Assembly (NCBI GenBank): GCA_029204225.1 | Contig: CM055106.1 | Location: 12,699,193-12,763,192, forward strand | Origin: Diphasiastrum complanatum | Taxonomy: Eukaryota > Streptophyta > Lycopodiopsida > Lycopodiales > Lycopodiaceae | Reading direction: 5' to 3' | Length of the DNA: 64,000 bases | In this document: positions 11,588 through 23,000 of the stretch, in pieces | How positions within the stretch are numbered: the stretch's first letter is position 1 | How the letters are laid out: every line of letters begins with the position of its first letter | The notes under the pieces: model-generated | The model's database searches: none | What the model was told of the DNA's origin: nothing | What the model saw: only the letters and a program-made list of their open reading frames with translations | Program-made: the position numbers and the translations under genes

Positions 11588-14500
11588 GGCAAATGAGGCC
11601 AATCAAAGCTTTTATTTTCAGAAGGTACGTTACACCAGCAGTTTGATGACTGCTTGAAGTCTGGCCTTTTCCATGCACCTCTCTTACTAGGGTGTTCTTT
11701 GAGTTAGCATGTGGAAGATCCATGTTCAATTTGTAGGAAATTTTATTGTGTTCGAGCATGTTGCTGTTCTAGTCGTTTGTTCGGAATATGCAACATTTTG
11801 TGTGTTTTCCATGCACGAAGTCTTCTTGTTTCATTTTCTGCTAATGGTCCCAGTCAATAGAATTGAAGTCATGTGGGGTTTTAAGTATGTGCATTATACA
11901 GTCATCATCCCTCCATGCATGTTTTCAGGAATGGGAGTTCTCGCAGGCCATGTCTTGCCTATCTGGATCAGCATGTAGTTTCTTTAAGTTTCTATTTGTT
12001 AACTAGTGTAGTATAGAATCGCAGATTCGAGTCTACTGAGATATGGAGGTTCATCTGGTGCGGATTGATAATCTCCTCAAACAAAGTGGATCTTCGCAGT
12101 CAAGCTTTTAAGTTTCTTTCCCTGAAGCCAGTAGCTTTTCGATTGGCAGATGACAATCAGTTATTCAATGATGGACAAGATTGGGTATCAAGTGAGTTAC
12201 TCGTATGTGCAATTAAGGTGTTTTCCTTTTCTGATAAGGAAAAGACGTTATTTGCTTACTCTGATGTTGGGGTTGGTGTATATGTTTACCAATAACAGAA
12301 GTTTGTGGTTGTTTGCAAGTAGATTCTCTATGAAAATATGGCCGAATTCTGGTGATTTGCTGACTAAAGCTGTTAGAGATTACCAGATCTTTTTTCATAG
12401 CATCTGCTTATGCCGGATGGTTACACATTAAACTCGTAACTTCTCTTTCGAAGCATAGTTGCTAACTTTGGGCTGGCTGAACCGACTCTCTTTGGTTTTC
12501 AGTCCAGAACTGCTTGATAGAAGCATGTTGTTGTGATGAAAACAAAAAACTGACCCATGCCTGAGACAGATTAATCTTTTGTTTTAATATCCAAAGCACA
12601 TGGTGTTTGTTTGAGGGGTACAAGCACTAGTACTGTCTCCCGATATTGTAACTGGGTTTTATTTATTAAGATTTCTTTGTTCCAATATGGAAATACGAAG
12701 TGCTTTCAGAAAGGTTGCTTGGAACCAGCGACATTGCAAAGTGTTGTTGGCAGGCATTCCCAACATAATAGTGTGCATTGTTTTCTCAGCCGTTAAAATT
12801 GTCAAACTTTTGAAAGGAAGTCGTGAAGAGTTCAATTTGGCTCCCTCCCATCTGAAGCATCTTATGTAATCAACATTTGGTCAGCATGATATGTTTTGTA
12901 TATTTTGAGATATGCTAAAATTCTTGAGTCAGATTTTTAACTTCAATTTCAAAAGAAGGAATATCCAAGGATGAAACTAAAACGATCACTATTGCCTATA
13001 AACATTGCAAAACAGCTCATTCTTGAAAGATTTGGTTTGGCACTTACAATTTGCAATAGACATTTGACTAACAGCAAACGATGCAGAGTGATAATATCTT
13101 CAGTTGTAAGGGGTTTTTTGTGCATAAAGTAATTATTGAGGTAATTGCACTTTATATGGATTTTGGTAAAGTTAATGTCTGGTTTTGCTGGGAACCACTT
13201 TGTGTAGTTGTTATGTAGCTGTATATTACACTATGAGGTAATGCTTGACATTGTTGACATTACATTAATGTCTACAACCTCAAGTTTTTATTCCCCCCCC
13301 CCCCCCCAAGAATGTGGTTTTTTTCAATTAGTATCATTAATATTTATAAGATGTGGTTGAGCTGTTATGAATTTGTACCACGATGCATCATAGTACATAT
13401 CCTGCTACTATATAGACTCCTTATATCCAAATTGATCTTGAAGATATGTTTCATCCTTGTCAAACTGTCTCATCCTCATCCTGTCAAACTGAAACAATTT
13501 CGATCTTTATATGTTCTTGCACTAATTGCTTAGTTTGTTCTGGTACTAGTTGCTTAGTTTCTTGAAAGTAAATTGTAACTTGTAGTGTAATGTCAACATT
13601 AATGTTGTGACTTAAAAATCGTTGTCTAGTTTGCTGATTAGTTATTGTTTCATTGTGTAACATGATCTTCTCCCATGTGGTGAGTTGGTGTATTGTGGCT
13701 TGCCCACCATGGCTTGATTTTTGTGATCTCATGGGTTGATATATCAAGAAGTATTGTGAATCCTTGTTAATATTGAGAAGTTGCTTGACTACCTTTTGTG
13801 CATGTTGAGCTTGATGTGTAGTCATTGTTAGTTCAACACTTTTGTTAGGAGTATAAGTGTAGACGTTAATGTGTTATGTAATTTAGAACTGTCATGAAAT
13901 GTTTTTCCAAATGAGTGAGAACTTGCTGCACATGCACCACCTACCGTCAACAAATAATTTATTATAGATGCAAAAGGAGGTGGGGTCGCTATTTTTCTCT
14001 CTTATGCTTATTGAGGCTATTCATCCACCTATTGAGGTTTTATGTTCGTTTATTTGGTATTCTATTCAAAATCTATTGATTGTGAAAATTTTATGAGAAA
14101 AATGTTGAGAAACAAGCAAATGAGAACAACATTGTTGAATACACTTATCTTTTACTCACTGTTTTGAAGAGGCCCTTTTTTTTTTGTTCTTTTTTCTTCA
14201 CTGCATCAAATCTTGTCATCCTCTCTCAATTGATGCATGTGATTTGTAACAACAATCATCAATAAGCTTATTTGTCATTAGAATGAAAAGCTTAAGGTTT
14301 TAATTACATGATTTTAGTTTTGAAAAAACTCTCATCTATATATTATCTTCTACTATGGAGGAAGTTCGTCATAAGATTCATAGACACTTCGTCATTTTTG
14401 TATGTAGATTATCTTAATTTTTGTTTTTTTGTATTTGTTTTGTAGGAAATTCTATTGGGAATCGTGGTCAGTATCTCAATTCGCCTTATGGCCTTTGCGC

Positions 14501-15440
14501 TTTCATTCGTTTGTACTCTGATGGGTTTTCCCATCTTTTATTAATAAAAACAGAAAGTTTTTTTTATAGTGCACGTTCTCTTTTTTGTAAGAATGTAATA
14601 AAAAATCAGCAATGTTTTGTAGTTCTTTTTTGTGTGGACACCCAAATCTTCCTTTTTTGTATGTGTGGTGTGGAATTTTCCTTGAGTTCTTATAAGGCCT
14701 AAACTAATTGTAGTAGTTGACGAAAGTGAATATTTGCAATGCTTGATAGAGTAAATAACTCAATCTATGCTTTTTAAAAATTGTGATTTCACAATGCTAT
14801 GCACTAAAATTTATTTCAAAGACTTTTGAAGTTTCTTATTGATTAGCTAGCTCAAGATGAACTCTTGATGCAAAGTTTTGAAAGTTGAAAAGAGTGCTTT
14901 ACCTTTTTAGTTTTGTTCGCTTAAGAACAACAACCAAGATGCTACTTTGAAGGAGAAAAAGTCTACTAAAATTTGTTGAAGTTCATGTTTGATTTTGAAT
15001 ACACTCTCTTGGATAATTTGTATAATTCTATAGGTGATTTCTCTATTCCAAAAAAAGATAGGTATTCCATGGGTACTAATTGCATTGTTCACCTAGAAAC
15101 CCCCTTTTTTTTTTCTTCCCTTATGAATTTTAGCTTATAGAAATTTTAATTTCTTTTGGAACATAACCTAATCCAAAGTATATTGATGACTTATTTGTTT
15201 CCAGGTACTTTCTTTTATTGAGTATAGGACAAGAATCCGATGAATTATGATTGACGAATCATAGTTTAGATTCTAGTTATACTTGATCGTTTAAAAGAAG
15301 GATTACTCGCGTGATCAGAAGATTGGTTAAGATATGTATTCATATTTTAGTAATCTCCTTGGAGAGGATATTATCTTTGGTGGAGATTGAGTTATAGTAA
15401 GCATTCGGCTATCGGTGATAGCCCGTTTATGCTTATGTAC
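11588..15440. other. 3' flank of the PP2A B' gene and intergenic DNA, no gene seen
   Basis: The first several hundred bases presumably include the 3' UTR, but no single polyadenylation site is decisive. Open frames here are short, of biased composition and match nothing I recognise. A run of 15 C lies at 13293-13307. Confidence 0.5.
13293..13307. repeat. Homopolymer C15
   Basis: An uninterrupted run of about 15 cytosines sits in AT-rich DNA. It could be real or a sequencing/assembly length artefact. Confidence 0.85.
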
Positions 15441-15449
15441 GAATTTGAG

Positions 15450-16049
15450 CCTAGGTTACCCATTCCGATTGAGACTCGGTCGATCAATTTCAGAAAGTAA
15501 CGGATTTCCTACTTGATATGCAGGAAATGCTACAGATTGCATGTGAGAGTGTCTAGTGTACCCAGGATGGGGACCAACATTATGCAAGTCTGAAAGGATC
15601 ACAGAGAGACTTCCAAGTGGGGGAATGGGTATTTTTTGAGAATCCAGAAGGATTCGAGTGTAATGCATACTGGCAAGCATTACAAGGTGTCCCCTAGATA
15701 TATTGTTTAAGATCTTGAAAAAGATCGAATCCTTAGCTTACCAATTGGAACTCTTGGAAGGATCGCAAGTGCATCCCATATTTCACGCAAGCCGTCTCAG
15801 AAAGAGTCTACGTGAGGAGAGCATCTTGAATCTAGAGATCAATTGGACTTGTTGGATGAATCATCGGGTGTGTCTCCACTTGAACCCGGAAAGATCTTGA
15901 ATACAAGAACTAAACGATTGAGAAATTGTCTAGTTACCGAGCATCTAGTTCGATAGAAGAGATGTATAGACGATGATGATTCCTGGGAACAGGAAGGAAA
16001 CTTAAGAAAAACTTTTCCAGTTTTAAGTTCTAAGGACAAAACCTGAATA
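15450..16049 (+). mobile_element. Ty3/gypsy chromovirus-type pol remnant: integrase C-terminus and chromodomain
   Basis: The plus strand, across several frames, reads VGEWVFFENPEGF, then FKILKKIESLAYQLELLEGS and QVHPIFHASRLRKSL. This is the usual end of a gypsy integrase (the KLSPRYFGPYxVxxKIGxxAYxLxLP type of segment). It is followed by ILNTRTKRLRNCLVTEHLVR and DDDDSWEQEGNLRKTFP, which resemble the terminal chromodomain of chromoviruses. Stops and frameshifts interrupt it, including a TAG where a conserved Trp is expected. The rest of pol upstream is not found. It is directly followed by a polypurine tract and an LTR start, which fixes the orientation. Confidence 0.75.
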
Positions 16050-16750
16050 AGGGGGGAAGAATGTCATGCCCATGACTGGTCTCGGGAAGCGTGTCCACGG
16101 TAGGGACCGGTAGACCAACAACCCGTAAGTTAATTGTGACTATAAGGGAATTGGGGCCCTTATGTGTATAAGTCATAATTAATGGTTGTAGGCCTAAACT
16201 CTTGATGGTGGATTTGTATGGGTCTATCAGTGAGTCAGTGAAAACTGGATGATGTGGCCCAAATAGGCTGCAGAGGTGTCACAGTGCACTACTAGTGGTG
16301 CATGGGCCTTGGAGGGTATGAGTATACCTGCTGGGCTCTCACTAGTATAAGCTTGATAGCATGACCAGTGGTAGGATGCTGCTGGTGTGATGCCTTATTC
16401 CTCTCTGAGTGATTGATCCATAGCTTGGGGGCTAGATCCGTCCGATCTAGATTTGGTTGGGTTGGTTTGTCCACCATCAGGTTCTCTTGTGTTGCTAAGT
16501 GATTGGCATGCTTAGAATATGATCCTTGGATTGAGGACTTTATAACCGAGGGCTAAGTGTTAGCGGCTAAGAACTTAGGGCCACCGGCTAAGGGTAAAGT
16601 GTAGGGTCTTCGATCCGACGTTGCAATAGCCCTCCTGCCTATCAACAAGGGTTAGTTCACTGGATAGGCACCTAACTATGCATAGATGCTACTTTTAGTT
16701 AGTTCCCTACTTTTTATCTAACTCTACTTCCACTAACACTACTCACGCTG
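16050..16750 (+). mobile_element. Polypurine tract and 3' LTR of the chromovirus-type element (right end not located)
   Basis: A purine run AAGGGGGGAAGAA (about 16049-16061) is followed by TGTCATGCCCATGACTGG, the expected PPT/LTR junction with the LTR beginning TG at 16062. A TTTATAA near 16538 could be the LTR TATA box. With no second LTR for comparison the end is a guess; pyrimidine-rich sequence around 16700-16750 is only a plausible limit. Confidence 0.55.
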
Positions 16751-17389
16751 ATTCTACTTCTCTATACTAACTTCATTGTGATTGTTGGTGAAGGGGAAGG
16801 ATAGAATAGAGAGAAAGAAGGAGAAGAGATGAAGAGAGAGATAGAGTTGAGGGGAAGGTTAGCTCAAAAGCTCAAGATGCATGCTAATGAAAAAACCATA
16901 ACTAATAAAACAAGAACATAGAAATGGAAACAATTAGAAATACACAACAAAAAACATGAGCATGAGTGCTTAGCAGAGGATGCTTGGCTCTCCAAATTGG
17001 TAGAGTTTCCTCCTTCTCATTAAGCATGGAAATAGAGTACAAATGGTGTCAATTTATAAAATGGGAAAGGCCCTTGTCCCAAAGTCCTATTGGCTAATAT
17101 GTACATTGATCCTATCCATTCATCTTGGACCCAACTTGATCCAAGGGTCCACAAAAAGTACATTGAAATTCACAAGATTCATGTGAGTCCCAATTTGGAC
17201 CCAACTCTAAAAAAAGTAATTTCTAAGTTTAAAATTGACTTTGGGCCTCAAGTTTTATTTTACTTACAAAGGTCCCAAGCCTATTATTTTTGTTACAACT
17301 TAGCTTGCGTGCTCATTGGGCCATGGGCTTATACGCACAAGATGCCATGACCTCGCAACACATTTTATTGGTCGATTTTACAATTCGTC
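16751..17389. other. No gene seen
   Basis: AT-rich DNA with only short frames. The 86-codon plus-strand frame near 17090-17350 has no recognisable domain. Confidence 0.5.
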
Positions 17390-17940
17390 AGGAATATCCC
17401 CAACAGGACCCACGGCTGAAGTAGTGTTGGTCCCTCGGCACTCTGCCGGTTCGGTGGATCAGGTAGCCCGTGACGTTTTTCATAAAATTGATGCGGTCCA
17501 ATTTCTTCAAGTCCTTTGGTGTGTGAAGGGACTTGTAGACTCCTGTCAGCCAGTCCTGGTCGACCCACGCTTGGAATCTGCGCGTCCAGGGATCGCCAAG
17601 GAAGGTAGCTCGGTAATACACACGAGCGACTGGCAGCTGATCTTCGACTTGTCGGAAGCTAGCGCCTTATTAGGATCAAAGAATATGGGGGGAAGAAAAT
17701 TGTCCAATCTAGTTTCAATCCCCATTAAGTGCTCTAAGTCTCGGGTGTAAGTGGCTGGCATGCGGACTGTTGGATCAGGGCAGTTGAAATATTTATTGGC
17801 GAATATGGTGAGAGCCCTTCTGGCATCTACATCCATATTTCAACTGTGCTCTGATGGAGTTTTTGGCCAATTGAAATTTTGAATTGTGATCTCGTCCAAA
17901 GGGGTGCCGCATTCCGCCCATTTGGATCGTCGTGTGCATG
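17390..17940 (-). pseudogene. Unrecognised coding-like stretch with frameshift
   Basis: On the minus strand a protein-like reading begins near 17940 (ECGTPLDEITIQNFNWPKTP). It passes an in-frame TGA, continues through RRALTIFANKYFNCPDPTVR and HLMGIETRLDNFLPPIFFDP, then shifts frame near 17640 into ARVYYRATFLGDPWTRRFQA and NFMKNVTGYLIHRTGR. Amino-acid composition looks like real protein (Trp, Cys, Phe and Tyr well spread), unlike the shadow frames around it. I do not recognise the family. A retroelement gag or a captured host exon are both possible. It is near an importin fragment but not visibly in frame with it. Confidence 0.4.
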
Positions 17941-18067
17941 GCAAGAAGTGTGTGTTCACCCGTAGTTGTTGTGGACTTGTCACATAGGCATAGGTGGAGA
18001 TCCGTGAAGTTCGTCAAAATAGCGACTGCTTTCCATAGACAACCCTATCTCTATCTATACAACACTA

Positions 18068-18300
18068 GCGTATTTGCTTCACTAATGGGTGAGCTTCGTC
18101 TAATGTCCCGTTATCTTCTTGAGAAGCAGTACAACCACAAGCTGCCGCACATTGGGAGAGTGAGCTACCCGAATCTGGTGCAAAAGAGGAGGCACCAACT
18201 GCGGATCCACCTTCAATTGTTTGATCTGCTCTTCCACATTCCTCCGAGCTTCATTATTTGGCATCAAAAACTGCAACAACAGGAGCTCCAACTGCTCCAT
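18068..18300 (-). pseudogene. Importin-4-like (importin-beta family) first-exon fragment, broken
   Basis: From an ATG at 18300 (minus strand) the frame reads MEQLELLLLQFLMPNNEARR, then EEQIKQLKVDPQLVPPLL and SPNVRQLVVVLLLKKITGH. This matches the N-terminal importin-beta-type domain of plant importin-4-like nuclear import receptors, which bind Ran-GTP and carry cargo through pores. A stop (TAG at about 18099) follows KKITGH where relatives have Trp, and a short similar stretch (TKLTH) lies beyond it before similarity fades. Only about 70 codons of a roughly 1000-residue protein remain, so this is a fragment. It is bordered upstream by the minisatellite. Recognition is from family knowledge, with good but unverified confidence. 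Confidence 0.75.
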
Positions 18301-18344
18301 CTCTTCCAACCTCCCCACCCAATCAATCAGCTCTATCAAAAGCT

Positions 18345-19166
18345 AGATTTAGCGGGTCGTAGAGGCAGAGGTCGCAGATGTCGTAGAGGACCGTAGAGGG
18401 ACCCCAGAGGTCGCATATGGCATGAGGCCATAGAACTCAGAACTTTTCACTGCGGCGGGAGGACCGCACAGGACCACAGAGGGACCCCAGAGGTCGCAGA
18501 CTGTAGAGGTCATAGAGGACCGCAGAGGTCGTAGAGGATCGCAGAGGTCTCAGAGGACCGCAGAGGTCGCACAAGACCAAGAGGTTGTAGAGATCATAGA
18601 GGACTGTAGAACTCAAAACCTCCCGTTGCGACAAGAGGATAGCAGAGGACCACAAAGGGACCGCATTAGGGACCACAGAGACCGCAGATGACTGTATAGA
18701 TCATAGAGGACCGTAGAGGTCTCAGAGGACCGCAGAGGACCGTAGAGGTCCACAGAGGTTGTAGAGGACCACAAAGGTCTCAGAGGACCGCAAAGGAGCA
18801 CCGAGGGACCGTAGGAGTCGCAGAGGTCGCAGAGGACCGCAAAGGTCACCAATGACCGGTGAGGTCGCAGAGGACCACATATGACCGCAGAGGACCGAAG
18901 AGGTTGCAGAGAATCATAGAAGTTGCAGATGTCGCAGAGGACCACAGAGGACCGTAGAGGGACCACATAGGACCGTAGAAGACTGTAGAACTCAGAACCT
19001 CCCGCCGTGGTGGGAGGACCGTAGAGGACCATAGAGGGTCCGCATAAGGGACCACAGAGGACCGTAGAGACTGCAGAGGTTGCAGATGATCGCATAGGTC
19101 GCAGAGGACCGCAGAGGTCGTAGAGGTTGTAGAGGACCGCAGAGGTCGCAGAGGACCACATAGGTC
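18345..19166. repeat. GC-rich minisatellite, GGACCGCAGAGGTCGCAGA-type units, with higher-order structure
   Basis: About 820 bases are built from alternating AGAGGACCGC and AGAGGTCGC/GTAG words of 9-10 bases. A distinctive phrase, ACTCAGAACCTCCCGC or a close variant, recurs near 18435, 18611 and 18992. Spacings are about 176 and 381, which suggests a higher-order unit of roughly 180-190 bases. Minus-strand frames stay open through much of it (Ser-Ser, Arg-Pro-Leu, Cys-Gly-Pro runs) only because the unit lacks stops. The array abuts the importin fragment on one side and a Copia RT on the other. Confidence 0.9.
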
Positions 19167-20048
19167 AAACTTTTTTAAAATGCTTTTTAGATATGCCTGT
19201 TGGCTAAGATAGATCTTCTTCTGAAGTCTATTTCTAGTAATGTGAATTCCTAGCAAAGAATGGACAGTTTCTAAATCAATCATGTCACATTCCTTTGACA
19301 GATCACTCTTAGTAATGTGCTGTAGAAAAGTGTTGTTAGACAGAATAAATGCATCATCTACGTAAAGAGCTATGTTAACTGAATTGGTGCCTATATGCTT
19401 TGAATAAACATTACAGTCAGCTGAATTGTTTGCAAATCCCAATTAAATTAAGAGTTGATTCTATCGAACCATGCTCTTGCGGCCTATTTTAGGCTGTAGA
19501 TTCCTTTGTGCAGCTTGCACACTTTATGCTCTTGGCCTTTGACTTCGAATCCTTCCGATTGGAAAGTGTATAGCTTCTCTTTGACATTGCCATTGAGAAA
19601 TGTTGCCTTGACATCGATTTGGTGAATTTTGAGGTCTTCCGCGGCTGCTAACGCAATCAGAGTTCTAATTGACTGCATTTTGATGACAGGGCTAAATTTT
19701 TTTTGATAATTCACTCCTTGGACTTGAGTGAATCTTTTAGCTACTAGCTATGTTTTCCATTTGGCAATGGAACCATCAAAGTTGATCTTCCTCTTGAAGT
19801 CCACTTGTTGTCGATAACTCTCTTGTGAGTGGAGAAGTTGACTAGTGTCCAAGCCTAATTGTCAAAAGTGAGTTGTACTCACTTTCCATAGCTTCTTGCC
19901 ACTTCACAGCATCCTTGGAGTTAATTGCTTCAGCTAGGCTCTATGGCTCTTCTGATGAAGTCCAAAATGATTGAGGTGCATACCTCTTAGGAACTGTCCG
20001 AGTCCGTGAGGATCTACAAACGTTTAGTTAACCAAAATGCAATGATGC
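19167..20048 (-). mobile_element. Copia retrotransposon RT fragment (family B)
   Basis: The minus strand gives the Copia RT in order: QVQGVNYQKKFSPVIKMQS, DLKIHQIDVKATFLNGNV, CKLHKGIYSLK, then NIALYVDDAFILSNN with the YVDD catalytic box intact. It ends QQAYLKSILKKF at 19167, where the minisatellite begins. The 5' part resembles the linker before RT in the other family-B copies (39202-43640 and 55122-59780). It is cut at 20048, where foldback DNA starts. Frameshifts and stops (for instance near 19740 and 19480) show decay. RNase H and LTRs are missing. Confidence 0.85.
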
Positions 20049-23000
20049 TTCGACCCTGGCTCGGTACCCTAGATCGAGTTGGATCGAGTCTGATAAATCC
20101 GATCTTGTGCATATTTTCACCCCAGTATAAATTTCTGACCCTTTGTATATTTTTCGATACTACGTTACTTTTCAACCCAGTGTATAAAATCCGACCCATT
20201 GTAAAATCCGATACTCTCATTTAGTGATAACAGTAACATATTTGATATTTATTGCTTCATGAGTGTCTCCAAAATAAACATCTTGATCTCATGTTAAAAA
20301 TTCAATTTACTTGGACAAGTCCTATCAATGAAAAAAGTTGAACAATAAGAATATAAATGGATTGTCTAAAACTTTAAAATCTCTTAAAATGGTCGAGACA
20401 TGAGGACAATGCTCAGAGCGGGTGGCTGAGAGTCTGCAACCAAAAGTCTGCTCACATGATTAAACATCACATTGAATCAGATTTGACTTTTTTGACCCTG
20501 GGCATCCTTGTCAAACAATCCGTCCCAATGGTAAAAATTTGACTCAATGGTTAAAATCTGACCCGATGGTGAAAATCCGACCCAATGGTAAAAAACTGAC
20601 CTAATGGTAAAAATCTGACCCAATTCAATCCTTATTAAAAGAGATTTTTCGACCTTTGGATCGGATTGGATCGAGGTGAAAATTATCCGGGTGTGTTCAA
20701 CCCTGAATCGGATTGGATCGGGTCTGATTTATCTGACCCTCTGCATATTTTCACCCTAGTATAAATTTCTAACCCTTTGTATATTTTTTTGATATTACAT
20801 TACTTTTTGACCCAGTGTATAAAATCCGACCCATTGTAAAATCCGAAGATCGAAAAATCTAGTATCGGATAATTTCGACCGAACCCTTTTCCAACCCACT
20901 GTAACTCTTATCAAAGAGAAAAATTTCGACCCTAGATCAGGTCAAATCGAGTCTGTCTTTTTTTTTAACCTTGGTCATCCTTATCAAAAAATTTGACCCC
21001 ATTGTAAGAATCCAACCCAATGGTAAAAATCTAATCTAATGGTGTATAAAATCCGACCCATTCGAAAATCTAATACTGTAAAAACAAAAGGCTCGAGTTT
21101 TTTAGAAGGTCGAAAAATCTAGTATCGAATGTTGTCGACCCAAGCCCTTTCCGACCCATTATAACTCTTATCAAAGAGAAATCGGGGCTAACTTTTTAGC
21201 CTTTGGTATAACCATCGAAAAAATCCCATAACATTTTTGGTTAAGAGACATTTTAAATAGTCCGAATATACATTTTCAACCAATTTCAAAACATCGTAGA
21301 AATGTCGTTACTTAAATCTACTACCATTACCTGGCTATACACCAAGATATCTAACATTGCCTCAAAGGCAGATGCACTAATAGTGTTGCCATTCCTATAA
21401 ACATTTGATTTTTGTTTGCTCTCTTGGATGCCAATAAGCTGCTTTGCTATTACAACTGTTGTATAGAGCCATGTTATTTGACAATCATTTGATGCGCATG
21501 TCAAAGGATGTCAAAAATAGACATCTAATATAAAATCAGCAGTTATGCCTACAAGCAAAATAGCCCCAACCAAAGCATCAAGCAAAATAAAATCTCAGTT
21601 AGCACCTCAACCAATAAATGGGAGCTTGAAAGACCAAAAGATGTCATTCGTTTTTATTTTCAAAACTTCAAAAAACTACGTCAGCGCCAGTCATATCAGC
21701 TACTCCTCAACGCAGTCATGATAGGTGTGAAAGGCCACACAGAGCATATGAGCAGAAAGCATTTGAGCCTACATAGGAAATTGATAGTTCAGATCCATCT
21801 ATGCACCAGTAGGAGTGCAAAATAGCAATAGAAAATTAAAAGGTCATGTTATGCACTCAGCTCCAAGTATAACAAGTCAAAGGCCAAGACTTGCAGATTA
21901 GTCCATTCAAATGCCTCAATAAGTTTTATTAAGAAAAATGTGGAACAAGCCACAATTAAAATTGAAATAAACTTGCTCTATTTTTTACATTCTTTGACAT
22001 AAAATCAAATGTTTATAGGAATGGTAGCACTATTAGTGCGTCTGCTTTTAAGGCAATGTTAGATACCTTGATGTATAACTAGGTAATGGTATTAGATTTA
22101 AGTAATGACATTTCTACAATGTTTTGAAATTGGTTGAAAATGTATACTCAAACTATTTAAAATATTTCATAACCAAAAATATTATGGGATTCTTTCGACG
22201 GTTATATCTGGGTCGAAAAAGTTAGACCTGATTTCTCTTTGATAAGAGTTATAGTGGGTCGGAAAAAGCTTGGGTCGACAATATCTGATACTAGATTTTT
22301 TGACCTTCTGAAAAACTCGAGCCTTCTTTTTTGGCAATATCAGATTTTACAATGGGTCGGATTTTATACATGGTCGAAAAGTAACGTAGTATCGAAAAAT
22401 ATACAAAGGGTCAAAAATTTATATTGGGATTGAACAGGGCAGATCAGACCCGATTCAAGGTCGAACATGCCCGGATAATTTTTGCCTCGATCCGACCCGA
22501 TCCAGGGTCAAAAAATCTCTTTTTGACAAGGATGACATTGGGTCAGATTTTAACCATTGGGTCAAATTTTTACCATTGGACTGGATTCTTACAATTGGAT
22601 CAAATTTTTTTTGATAAGGATGACCAGGGTTAAAAGTCAGACCCGATTTGACCCGATCTTGGGTCAAATTTTTACCATTGGATCGAATTTTTGACAAGGA
22701 CAACCAAGGTCGACAAAAACAAATTTGATTCGACCCGATCTAGGGTCGAAATGTTTCTCTTTGGTAAGAGTTACAGTGGGTGGGAAAAGGCTTCGGTCGA
22801 AAATATCCAATACTAGATTTTTCGACCTTCAAATTTTACAATGGGTCAGATTTTATACACTAGGTCAAAAAGTAATGCAATATCAAAAAATACACAAAGG
22901 GTCAAAAATTTACACTTGGGTGAAAATATGCACAAGGTCGGATAAATCGGACCCGATCCGACCCGATTCAATGTCGAACACGCCCGGATAATTTTTACCT

